From Marinirhabdus sp963799365 (lineage in GTDB: Bacteria > Bacteroidota > Bacteroidia > Flavobacteriales > Flavobacteriaceae): DNA of 64,000 nucleotides. Shown here piece after piece: positions 17,492-25,238 of the stretch. Made by a program: the position numbers and the translations under genes. The number at the start of each line of letters is the position of its first letter. Within the stretch, counting starts at the first letter, position 1. The stretch lies in assembly GCA_963799365.1 (NCBI GenBank), contig CAWCWV010000013.1, positions 76,581 to 140,580 on the forward strand, read 5' to 3'. The notes below the pieces were generated by a model. It had not been told where the DNA came from and made no database searches. It saw only the letters and a list, made by a program, of their open reading frames with translations.

Positions 17492-17905
17492 CTATCTTTT
17501 AAAGATATAGTGGGTCATGTCCCCTAATTTAGACCGAAAGGTGAATCCCTGAGATTCAAGAAATTTCTTACCCTTCAAATTATCTTCTTTTACAAAACCA
17601 ACGATATTTTTAATCTTTTCTGGTAATTCTTGTTTCAAGTAATCAATAAATAACTTTCCATACCCCTTACTTCTATAATCAGGAAATATAAACCGTCTAA
17701 AATCCTCACATCTATAATCTCCCAATTCTACCATCATAATACCAATAATCTTATCTTCTAATGACATTTTATAAAAGGTTAATGTTTTAGAGTTGAAGTT
17801 AAAGTTCAAGTCATTTCTTTCTCTATCAGTCAATCCTTTTACCAAGTTGTATAATTCTAACCTTTCCTCTTTTGAATCAAACTTTGTAATTACTGGTGAT
17901 TCCAT
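17492..17905 (-). CDS. GNAT-family N-acetyltransferase
   Basis: The 137-residue product matches the GNAT fold: strand MSLEDKIIGIMMVELGD, then the acetyl-CoA pyrophosphate-binding motif A region with RRFIFPDYRSKGYGKLFIDYLKQ (R/Q-x-x-G-x-G/A type) and a C-terminal NLKGKKFLESQGFTFRSKL segment. It acetylates an unknown amine or protein terminus. It converges on the PD-(D/E)XK gene with 6 bp between stops and is the last island gene before the tRNA. A T-rich spacer with two GTGTAAAACA direct repeats (minus strand, about 17955-17980) precedes it. Confidence 0.8.
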   Translation of the reverse strand: MESPVITKFDSKEERLELYNLVKGLTDRERNDLNFNFNSKTLTFYKMSLEDKIIGIMMVELGDYRCEDFRRFIFPDYRSKGYGKLFIDYLKQELPEKIKNIVGFVKEDNLKGKKFLESQGFTFRSKLGDMTHYIFKR

Positions 17906-17985
17906 ATGAATACTGGGATGAAAAGATTAGTTAATAAAAAATAATTTCAAAATTGTTTTACACCAATGTTTTACACAAAAAACAG

Positions 17986-18018
17986 AAAACCCTCTAAATC
18001 AAGGATTTAAAGGGTTTT
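17986..18018 (-). terminator. Terminator downstream of tRNA-Phe
   Basis: AAAACCCT-C-TAAATC pairs with GATTTA-A-AGGGTTTT, giving a hairpin with a single mismatch and ending in T on the minus strand. It lies 4 bp past the tRNA 3' end. Confidence 0.7.
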
Positions 18019-18022
18019 AGTG

Positions 18023-18095
18023 TGGTACCTCCAGGAATCGAACCAGGGACACATGGATTTTCAGTCCATTGCTCTACCAACTGAGCTAAGGTACC
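18023..18095 (-). tRNA. tRNA-Phe (GAA anticodon)
   Basis: The minus strand reads GGTACCTTAGCTCAGTTGG at the 5' end, then the D-loop, an anticodon stem-loop with ACTGAAAAT (anticodon GAA), GGTTCGATTCC in the T arm, and a closing GGTACC plus discriminator A. It is 73 nt long with a perfect acceptor stem; CCA is not encoded. Its 3' end faces the AT-rich island, the usual geometry for tRNA-targeted integration. Confidence 0.97.
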
Positions 18096-18180
18096 TTTTA
18101 AAGTTTACTTACAAACCGAACATCGGTGCGTAAGCGGGTGCAAATATAAGTTTATTTTAAATATTGCAAAATATATTCAT

Positions 18181-18214
18181 AAAAAAACCGAAACAAAATT
18201 GTTTCGGTTTTTTT
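18181..18214. terminator. Bidirectional terminator
   Basis: AACCGAAAC and GTTTCGGTT form a perfect stem with A and T runs on both sides. It separates the tRNA from the small leftward gene at 18228-18452. Confidence 0.85.
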
Positions 18215-18227
18215 ATGAATGCAACTA

Positions 18228-18452
18228 TTAGGCTGCCAGTGCACGACCTTTTAATCGTTTCTCAATTTTTTGTTTTATAACGGTAAGACGTTTCATTAAA
18301 TCCATTAAGGTAGAATCTTTACTTTCCTTATATAATTCATTAACGCCAAGAATTAATTCTTTTGCTTTTCGGCTTGCCTTAATTCTATCACTTGTGGTTT
18401 TAAAGGTAAGTTTCTCTTGCTCAAATTGCAAGGCTTCGTTTATGATATCCAT
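18228..18452 (-). CDS. Small conserved helical protein
   Basis: This 74-residue, Lys/Glu-rich protein (DEALQFEQEKLTFKTT-like start, ending MKRLTVIKQKIEKRLKGRALAA) is predicted to be entirely helical and cytosolic. I recall similar short proteins in flavobacterial genomes but know of no function. It is the first gene with normal chromosomal composition to the right of the tRNA. On the minus strand TATATTTA occurs about 50 bp upstream, a near match to the -7 consensus. A strong terminator follows its stop. Confidence 0.7.
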   Translation of the reverse strand: MDIINEALQFEQEKLTFKTTSDRIKASRKAKELILGVNELYKESKDSTLMDLMKRLTVIKQKIEKRLKGRALAA

Positions 18453-18635
18453 GTACTTGTATTTTAAAGGTTGGAACTTGTGTGATTTTCTAATAATTAA
18501 AACTAAATATACTTGAGTTTAGTGTTTTAAATTAAAATTTAAACAAAACTTTAACACAGTCTATATTCTATGGTCACAAATGTACATTTATACCCATAAA
18601 TAGTACCTTTACGGCATATTAATGTTATCACAATT

Positions 18636-19388
18636 ATGAGGAGTTTTATATTAGTAACACTTTTATGTGCCACGATTTCTGGAAATGCACAGATATTAAA
18701 TGCAGAATCACTTAGAAAAGTAACAGATACCTCTGGTTTTTCAGGTGCCGCAAGTGTAGATTTTGCCCTTAAACGAAATGTAAATGATTTTGTCACTTTG
18801 GGAAGTGATATTCACCTTCAGTATAAAAACAAAAACCATCTTGCTCTTTTTAAAAACGACGTCAATTTTCAGAAAATTGAAGGAGAAAAATTTGAAAACA
18901 GCCTTATCTCCCACTTGCGTTATAACTACAAATTTCGACCAAGAAGTATTTGGGAAGTCTTTACACAAGGGCAATACAACAAAATAAATCTTATCGAATT
19001 CAGAGGCCTCGTAGGCACAGGGCCAAGGTTTAAGCTCACTAATTCTGAAAAATATAAGTTTTACTTAGGCACCTCAGCAATGTTCGAATACGAAGAATTA
19101 ATAGATGGTTTTACTCCGATTCAACGAAGTTTTAGAAATAGCTCTTACTTCTCTTTTAGTTTATACCCGTCGGAACATATAAGTATTATAAGCACAACCT
19201 ATTATCAGCCACTTTTTAAAGATGTTAGCGATTATCGTATTTCTAGCCAAAGCTCTCTTTTGGTAGGACTTTTTACTAATTTTTCAGTAAAACTGAGTCA
19301 TACTTTTGTGTTTGATGCATTTCCAGCGGTAGGGATTCCAAATTCTCAATATGAGTTCAAAACAGGTATAGCTTATACCTTTGATTAA
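18636..19388 (+). CDS. DUF481-like outer-membrane beta-barrel protein
   Basis: A signal peptide (residues 1-18, ending GNAQ) is followed by about 230 residues of alternating amphipathic strands with aromatic girdles, for example FVTLGSDIHLQYKNKNHLALF and YKFYLGTSAMFEYEELI, ending in Phe-Asp. This matches DUF481-type small barrels in layout and length. It is probably an outer-membrane protein of unknown substrate. It lies between the small helical gene (divergent) and the arsenosugar locus, 114 bp before the first gene of the latter. Confidence 0.65.
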   Translation: MRSFILVTLLCATISGNAQILNAESLRKVTDTSGFSGAASVDFALKRNVNDFVTLGSDIHLQYKNKNHLALFKNDVNFQKIEGEKFENSLISHLRYNYKFRPRSIWEVFTQGQYNKINLIEFRGLVGTGPRFKLTNSEKYKFYLGTSAMFEYEELIDGFTPIQRSFRNSSYFSFSLYPSEHISIISTTYYQPLFKDVSDYRISSQSSLLVGLFTNFSVKLSHTFVFDAFPAVGIPNSQYEFKTGIAYTFD

Positions 19389-19436
19389 TTTTCACAATTC
19401 TTTCGTAAGGTTTCAGCTATACGAAGACTACTTTGT

Positions 19437-19444
19437 TATATTTA
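19437..19444 (+). promoter_or_regulatory. Possible -7 element of the arsenosugar locus
   Basis: TATATTTA (7 of 8 to TAnnTTTG) lies about 58 bp upstream of the first arsenosugar gene. No clear -33 TTG is seen. The same TATATTTACG string recurs before the RDD gene at 63145. Confidence 0.3.
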
Positions 19445-19502
19445 CGCAAGAAAAAACCAAACAAAATTTTGTTTCGTACATATAAAACCAACCTATTAAA
19501 AT

Positions 19503-19832
19503 ATGTCATACTACGATCCTAAAGACCTTCGTAAATTTGGGGATATCACCCAGTGGAGCGAAGAACTTGGCAACAAATTTTTCGATTACTATGGGAAAGT
19601 ATTCGAAGAAGGCGCCCTCACAGCCCGCGAAAAATCTTTAATCGCCTTGGCCGTTGCCCATACAGAGCAATGCCCGTATTGTATAGATGCATACACCAAA
19701 GATGCTTTACAGCGTGGCGTGACCAAAGAAGAAATGATGGAGGCCATACACGCTGGAGCCGCTATTAAAAGTGGCGCAACCTTAGTTCACGGAGTAATGA
19801 TGATGAATAAAGTAAATAAATTAGACGGATAA
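19503..19832 (+). CDS. Arsenosugar-associated peroxidase-like protein (CMD/AhpD family)
   Basis: The 109-residue protein is a single carboxymuconolactone-decarboxylase/AhpD-like domain with the redox pair CPYC in HTEQCPYCIDAYTKDALQRG and the following GAAIKSGATLVHG helix. Members of this subfamily sit next to arsS in many genomes, and some replace the first Cys by selenocysteine; here both are Cys. It probably handles a thiol or peroxide redox step in arsenosugar formation, although the exact reaction is not established. It is followed 58 bp later by arsS, with a pyrimidine-rich spacer. Confidence 0.85.
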   Translation: MSYYDPKDLRKFGDITQWSEELGNKFFDYYGKVFEEGALTAREKSLIALAVAHTEQCPYCIDAYTKDALQRGVTKEEMMEAIHAGAAIKSGATLVHGVMMMNKVNKLDG

Positions 19833-19890
19833 AAGATCAATTAGGGGAATCCTTCCTCTTTCTTCTTTCCTCTTTTTTCTAAAACATTCT

Positions 19891-20961
19891 ATGGGAAAAC
19901 TAAAAACACAAAGCTTACACAAACGCGATAGCGACCTTGCTCAATCTAACCGACAATTAGAAATTCTTTCTAACGGAATTTTTAAAAATGGGGAACTTCC
20001 TACGTTTGCAAAAAAAATAAAAGAAACTACAAATCACTTTCCATTACGTCCTAAAAAACTAGAAATTCTACAAATCAATGTAGGTTATATGTGCAACCAG
20101 GTTTGTGAGCACTGCCACGTAGATGCAGGTCCAGACCGTAAGGAAATTATGACATGGGAAACCATGGAGCAATGTTTAGAGGTAATCCGTAACACGGGAG
20201 CACATACACTAGATCTTACTGGTGGCGCACCAGAAATGAACCCCCACTTTAGACGTTTTGTAGAAGAAGCCAGTAAAGCAGGAATTAAAGACTTTATCGT
20301 TCGTAGTAATCTAACTATTATTCGTGCGAATAAAAAATATTACGATCTTCCAGATTTCTTCAAAAAGCATAATGTACACGTAGTAAGCTCTATGCCGCAC
20401 TGGACCAGAGGAAAAACAGATAAGCAACGTGGTGAAGGTGTTTTCGATATGTCCATAAAAGCTTTGCAAGAACTCAACGAACGTGGGTACGGGATGCCAG
20501 ATAGCGAATTACGTTTAGATTTGGTCTACAATCCAAGTGGCGCTTTTTTACCAGGCGATCAAGCCAGTATGGAAAAAGATTTTAAAAAGGCGTTATTAGA
20601 AGATTTTGGGATTCAGTTTCACAACTTATTTGCCATCACAAATTTACCTATCGCACGGTTTTTGGACTATTTAATAGCTTCCGAAAATTACGAAGATTAT
20701 ATGTATCAACTGGTAGATGCGTACAATCCAGCTGCGGTGGAGAATGTAATGTGTACCAATACTATTTCCATAAGTTGGGACGGGTATTTATTTGATTGTG
20801 ATTTCAACCAAATGCTGGAATTGCCCGTAGCCAGTAAAGTAAAACATATTAAGGATTATAACGAAGATCTCTTAAACGACAGAAATATTGTAATTTCACA
20901 ACATTGCTACGGTTGTACAGCAGGTGCAGGAAGTAGTTGCCAAGGAACGGTGACAGAGTAA
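19891..20961 (+). CDS. arsS: Arsenosugar-biosynthesis radical SAM protein ArsS
   Basis: The 356-residue protein has the radical SAM cluster motif CNQVCEHCH (CxxxCxxC) near residue 70, a GGAPEMNPHF glycine-rich SAM-contact motif, and the family-specific C-terminal HCYGCTAGAGSSCQG motif. In family members the first position of that motif may be selenocysteine; here it is TGC Cys. ArsS is thought to transfer the 5'-deoxyadenosyl radical to dimethylated arsenic, giving the arsenosugar precursor. It acts downstream of ArsM (31383-32351) in the same locus. Length and motifs are complete. Confidence 0.93.
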   Translation: MGKLKTQSLHKRDSDLAQSNRQLEILSNGIFKNGELPTFAKKIKETTNHFPLRPKKLEILQINVGYMCNQVCEHCHVDAGPDRKEIMTWETMEQCLEVIRNTGAHTLDLTGGAPEMNPHFRRFVEEASKAGIKDFIVRSNLTIIRANKKYYDLPDFFKKHNVHVVSSMPHWTRGKTDKQRGEGVFDMSIKALQELNERGYGMPDSELRLDLVYNPSGAFLPGDQASMEKDFKKALLEDFGIQFHNLFAITNLPIARFLDYLIASENYEDYMYQLVDAYNPAAVENVMCTNTISISWDGYLFDCDFNQMLELPVASKVKHIKDYNEDLLNDRNIVISQHCYGCTAGAGSSCQGTVTE

Positions 20962-21003
20962 TGCCTCGATACAATTCCGCAGAAAAAGCGGAATCACTCG
21001 GCA
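20962..21003. repeat. Intergenic hairpin element with GCCTCG..CACTCGGC flanks
   Basis: Directly after arsS comes GCCTCGATACA, then ATTCCGC-AGAAAAA-GCGGAAT, then CACTCGGC. The inner stem is 7 bp and the outer flanks are partly complementary. A similar arrangement (GCTTCGGTACA, stem, CACTCAGC) follows arsM at 32351-32407, so this looks like a dispersed element that may also act as a terminator. Confidence 0.5.
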
Positions 21004-21045
21004 ACCTTATATTCAAAAGTAAATTGTACTTTGGGTAAAACATTA

Positions 21046-21096
21046 CGATTAACGATTAACGATTAACGATTAACGATTAACGATTAACGATTAACG
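21046..21096. repeat. Tandem heptamer array (CGATTAA x 7)
   Basis: Seven perfect copies of a 7-bp unit plus CG. It lies 8 bp before the open frame of the next glycosyltransferase gene. Since 7 is not a multiple of 3 and the array is perfect, copy number is likely to vary by slippage. Confidence 0.9.
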
Positions 21097-21103
21097 AAAA
21101 TAA

Positions 21104-21832
21104 GAACTGAGGGAGTTAAAACAATCTTCAGAGTCAATAATAAATATAATCGAAAAGAACACCGCCATATTAATTTTTGCCAACTCGGCACAGCAGGAAG
21201 GAATTTCAAAACCCTTTCGTAGTTCCGCATTGTTATTTGATGAACTGAACCGTCAAACCATTGCGAAAGTTCAAAAAACTGGCTTGCCCTATTTTTTATT
21301 TTCTGAAAATGAACAGGTTGGAACTACATTTGGTGAGCGATACACCAATGCAATTCAGTCTGTTTACGACAAAGGATTCGAAAATGTTATTACTATTGGT
21401 AACGACACACCACATTTACAAACAGCCCAATTACTCAAAACAGTTAAATATTTAGAAACTCAAAAAATTGTTTTGGGGCCTTCCAAAGATGGAGGATACT
21501 ATTTAATGGGATTACACAAGTCTCAATTCAACGTAAACACGTTTTTAAAACTTCCTTGGCAAACAACTCGCTTGACTCAGAGTATAGCCCGTTTGGTTTC
21601 AGCTAAAAAAATACAAGTAATTTTCTTGAAAGTGCTTCAAGACATCGATAACGTTTCAGATGTTAGCTTGCTTCTAGACAGTTTTGAGAAACTTTCAAAA
21701 ACTATACTTCAAATTTTACGCGCCATTATTTCTAAAGGTGCACAGGTCTTTTCAAATTATTTATTTACAACAACTTCATTTCAGAAGAGAAGTCCTTTTA
21801 ACAAGGGTTCTCCATTATTACTTCCTATTTAA
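21104..21832 (+). CDS. Glycosyltransferase of the arsenosugar type, start codon unclear
   Basis: The reading frame opens after a TAA at 21101-21103. From about 21170 it encodes AILIFANSAQQEGISKPFRS, the first strand of a GT-A-like (TIGR04282/CofC-like) domain, followed by GNDTPHLQT and LGPSKDGGYYLMGL, the nucleotide-binding and catalytic loop of the family. No ATG, GTG or TTG precedes the first strand; the first TTG, at 21230, would delete it. Only CTG, ATA or ATC codons are available. A non-standard start, or loss of function, is therefore likely. It is the partner of the intact paralogue at 29589-30281. A heptamer array lies immediately upstream. Confidence 0.7.
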   Translation, partial: ELRELKQSSESIINIIEKNTAILIFANSAQQEGISKPFRSSALLFDELNRQTIAKVQKTGLPYFLFSENEQVGTTFGERYTNAIQSVYDKGFENVITIGNDTPHLQTAQLLKTVKYLETQKIVLGPSKDGGYYLMGLHKSQFNVNTFLKLPWQTTRLTQSIARLVSAKKIQVIFLKVLQDIDNVSDVSLLLDSFEKLSKTILQILRAIISKGAQVFSNYLFTTTSFQKRSPFNKGSPLLLPI

Positions 21833-21898
21833 ATTAGCCCTTTCAGTTAAATTAAATTGAAAGGCATTCACCTTTTCAATTAATTTTTAATTTAACAA

Positions 21899-24800
21899 AT
21901 GAAGCAATTATACATTGTCGTATTGCTGTTGTATTCAGTAATCGGTGTATCACAAATTACCATTACTGGTACCATAGAAAATACCTTAAATAATGAACCT
22001 GTCTCCTTTGCCAGTGTAATAGAGACAAACACTTCCAACGGAACCACTGCAGATGCAAATGGAAATTTCAGTATTCAAGTTTTAAATACGAGCGCTGTTC
22101 TTCAGTTTTCAGCCATTGGTTTCACAACACAGGAATTTGCAGTTGGCAACAGCACACAACTTTTCGTAAAACTTTCCGAGAGTGCCGAAGGATTAAATGA
22201 AATAGTCGTTACTGCCTTGGGTATTAAACGTGAAGAAAAAGAGCTAGGATATGCAGTTCAATCTTTAAAAGAAGAAGAGATAAACGATGTAAAAGCCGTT
22301 AATTTTTTAGATAATCTTTCAGGGAAATTGGCTGGGGTTACTATCTCACAAGGCGCTACAGGCGTTGGTTCTTCTTCAAAAATCACGATTCGGGGAGAAT
22401 CATCTTTCAGTAACAACAACCCGTTATTTGTAGTAGATGGAGTACCTATTAACAACCAAACAGTTTTTAATTTTACAAACGAGGCCGCCGCTGGGTTCCA
22501 AGAAATAGACTTTGGAAACGGTGCGATGGAAGTTAATCCGGACGATATTAAAAGTGTCACAGTCTTAAAAGGACCAAGTGCAGCTGCACTTTACGGAACA
22601 CGAGCCTCCAATGGGGTGATTGTTATTGAAACCAAAGATGGTGAAAACAGTAAAGGATTAGGTATAAGTATCAATTCTTCACTTTTTGTAGAAACCGCCT
22701 TTAAATTGCCTGAATTTCAGAACGAGTACGGACAAGGAAACTCTGGAGAATTTGCATACGTGGACGGCCTTGGCGGAGGTATAAATGATAATATTACCTA
22801 TTCCTGGGGACCACGATTGGATGTTGGCAATTTGATTCCACAATTTGACAGCCCTGTAACATTGCCTGATGGCACGATAGTTCGAGGTGGTGACACCGCT
22901 TTATATAGTGGTTTACCTATCACTCCCACTCCCTTCATTTCGCATCCAGACAATTTAAAAGATTTTTACCAAACAGGTATTACAACCATTAATAATGCGT
23001 CTGTTTCTAATGGTTTTGGGAATGGAAATTACCGTTTGTCTTTTACCGATCTGCGAAGCGAATCTATTATTCCAGGGGTGAATTTAGACCGCCAAACAGT
23101 GAGCACCAAGCTTCATTTTGAACCTTCAGACTTAACAGCTATAAACGCATCCATTAGCTATGTAAATTCAAGTAGTGACAACCGCCCATCTAACGGCTAC
23201 GGAAGTGAAAACGTAAACTACTCTTTGGTCGCTTGGGGACCTCGTTCTCTAAATATTGATAATTTGCGTGACTATTGGCAACCAGGATTAGAAGGAGTGC
23301 AACAAATTTCTTACAACTACACCTTTTTTGACAATCCGTACTTTATTTTGTTTGAAAACCGAAACAGTTTCAATCGTGACAGAGTCTTCGGAAACATATC
23401 TATAAAACAACAATTATCTCCAGAATTAAGTATTTCGGCAAGAACCGGAATGGATTATTCTTCCGAAAAACGGCAACTCCGAAGAGCTTTTAGTAGCAAT
23501 CGTTTCCAACGCGGGGGATATGCAGAACACGACGTATTGTACCGTGAAGTAAATACAGATTTCTTACTGAATTACACAAAAGATTTCGGAGATTTCAGCT
23601 TCGATATTTCTGCCGGTGGAAATAGATTAGATCAAACGGCTTCTACTAAGCAATCACAGACCGTGAATTTAGCACAACCAGGAATTTTTAATTTAAATAA
23701 TGCTGCTTCACCTATTGAAGTGTTTCAATTCGACTCAAAAAAACGTATCAACTCGCTTTACGGAATTGCAAAACTAGGCTACAAAGACTTCCTTTTTCTA
23801 GATCTTACAGCTAGAAATGACTGGTCTAGTGCGCTAGCAACCCCTTTTTCTGTAGATGGTGCTTCCTTCTTTTATCCTTCGGCCTCTGCGAGTTTTGTGT
23901 TGTCTGAAGTTACTAAATTACCCGAGGCTATTTCATTTGCTAAACTTCGTGCAAGTGTTGCACAAGTTGGAAACGACACGGGGCCTTACCAAACTTCTGG
24001 TGCTTTTGTATCACAAACACCATTCTTGGGACAACCTACCTTCAGCGATCAAAATTTAATTCCGAATTCAAATTTAAAACCTGAGCAAGTAACTTCATAC
24101 GAAGTAGGCGCAGACATTCGTCTCTTTAAAAGCAGGCTGAAATTTGACGTAACCTACTACAATGCGTTAACCAAAGATCAGATCATTTCGTTGCCTATTG
24201 CTATCTCTTCTGGATACAATCAGCAGGTTGTAAATGGCGGAAAAGTTCGCACACAAGGGGTGGAAATAATAACAGGAATTACACCTATAAAAACCGACAA
24301 CTTTACGTGGAACTCTACTTTTAACTTTAGTACTAATCGCTCTGTAGTCGAAGAATTACCGCAATCTGACGGCCGCTTAACTCTTGCCTTTAGTCGTATT
24401 TACGATAGTGCCAATCAGACTGTATTTTTTCAGGTTGAGGAAGGTGGCGAAACGGGTGATATATATGGAACAGGCTATTTAAAGAATGAAAATGGTGATT
24501 TTATCATAGATTCCGAAGGAAAATACATAGCAGATAACGAACTGAAAAAACTAGGAAACTACAATCCAGATTTTATGTTGGGTTGGAATAATGAGTTTCA
24601 ATATAAAAAATGGGACCTAAGCTTTTTGTTCGACTGGAGACAAGGTGGGGAAATTGTATCCAGAACACGCGCTTTGGGTAATGTAGGAGGCCAATTGGCC
24701 GAAACAGCAAACCGCCCTATGGAGGGAATTATAGCTGAAGGCGTTGTAAATATTGGAACACCCGAGAATCCAGAATACACTCCAAACAGAAATGCCGTAT

Positions 24801-25114
24801 CTGCCGAAAGCTATTACCGCCAATTTTACGATAGAAACCACGAAGAAAACAATATTTACGATGCTTCCTATTTGAAGTTGAGACAGTTTTCTATTGGGTA
24901 TTCTTTCGATATTAGAGAAGGTGTTTTAGGATTGAAAGAAGGCGGAGACTTAAAAATATCGCTCATTGGAAGAAATATATTCGCCATTACCGAAAATCCG
25001 CATTTCGACCCTGAGCAACTAGCTGTTCAAGGTACTGGTTTTGTAAGCGGTGTGGAAGATATGAGCTACGCAACTAGCCGAAGCATTGGGATTAAAGCAG
25101 GACTTAATTTTTAA
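21899..25114 (+). CDS. SusC/RagA-type TonB-dependent outer-membrane transporter
   Basis: The 1071-residue protein has a signal peptide (to about residue 19), a carboxypeptidase-like regulatory domain (ITGTIENTLNNEPVSFASVI), a plug with the SusC signatures GEESSFSNNNPLFVVDGVPI-like segment, LKGPSAAALYGTRASNGVIVI, and a large beta-barrel ending in Phe (IGIKAGLNF). It would import a bulky ligand across the outer membrane with the SusD-like lipoprotein encoded next. The location inside the arsenosugar locus suggests an arsenic- or nucleoside-containing ligand, or a precursor, but nothing in the sequence names it. A hairpin in the 66-bp upstream spacer (CCTTTCAGTT/AATTGAAAGG) separates it from the glycosyltransferase. 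Confidence 0.93.
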   Translation: MKQLYIVVLLLYSVIGVSQITITGTIENTLNNEPVSFASVIETNTSNGTTADANGNFSIQVLNTSAVLQFSAIGFTTQEFAVGNSTQLFVKLSESAEGLNEIVVTALGIKREEKELGYAVQSLKEEEINDVKAVNFLDNLSGKLAGVTISQGATGVGSSSKITIRGESSFSNNNPLFVVDGVPINNQTVFNFTNEAAAGFQEIDFGNGAMEVNPDDIKSVTVLKGPSAAALYGTRASNGVIVIETKDGENSKGLGISINSSLFVETAFKLPEFQNEYGQGNSGEFAYVDGLGGGINDNITYSWGPRLDVGNLIPQFDSPVTLPDGTIVRGGDTALYSGLPITPTPFISHPDNLKDFYQTGITTINNASVSNGFGNGNYRLSFTDLRSESIIPGVNLDRQTVSTKLHFEPSDLTAINASISYVNSSSDNRPSNGYGSENVNYSLVAWGPRSLNIDNLRDYWQPGLEGVQQISYNYTFFDNPYFILFENRNSFNRDRVFGNISIKQQLSPELSISARTGMDYSSEKRQLRRAFSSNRFQRGGYAEHDVLYREVNTDFLLNYTKDFGDFSFDISAGGNRLDQTASTKQSQTVNLAQPGIFNLNNAASPIEVFQFDSKKRINSLYGIAKLGYKDFLFLDLTARNDWSSALATPFSVDGASFFYPSASASFVLSEVTKLPEAISFAKLRASVAQVGNDTGPYQTSGAFVSQTPFLGQPTFSDQNLIPNSNLKPEQVTSYEVGADIRLFKSRLKFDVTYYNALTKDQIISLPIAISSGYNQQVVNGGKVRTQGVEIITGITPIKTDNFTWNSTFNFSTNRSVVEELPQSDGRLTLAFSRIYDSANQTVFFQVEEGGETGDIYGTGYLKNENGDFIIDSEGKYIADNELKKLGNYNPDFMLGWNNEFQYKKWDLSFLFDWRQGGEIVSRTRALGNVGGQLAETANRPMEGIIAEGVVNIGTPENPEYTPNRNAVSAESYYRQFYDRNHEENNIYDASYLKLRQFSIGYSFDIREGVLGLKEGGDLKISLIGRNIFAITENPHFDPEQLAVQGTGFVSGVEDMSYATSRSIGIKAGLNF

Positions 25115-25238
25115 AAAAATGACGGTTAGAAACACGACCGTGCCTAAAGGCGCTGCAAGAAACACGACACTAATAAATCGTGGATCGTTTAGAGAGCGAA
25201 GCGAACGGTCTTGCTTCAAAACGTCCAAAACTATATCT

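Noticed and set aside
19891..20961. Selenocysteine in ArsS
   Set aside because: The position that can be selenocysteine in this family is TGC (Cys); no TGA is present in the frame.
21046..21096. Considered as part of a CRISPR array or origin iterons
   Set aside because: Seven-base units without spacers and no initiator gene or DnaA boxes nearby.
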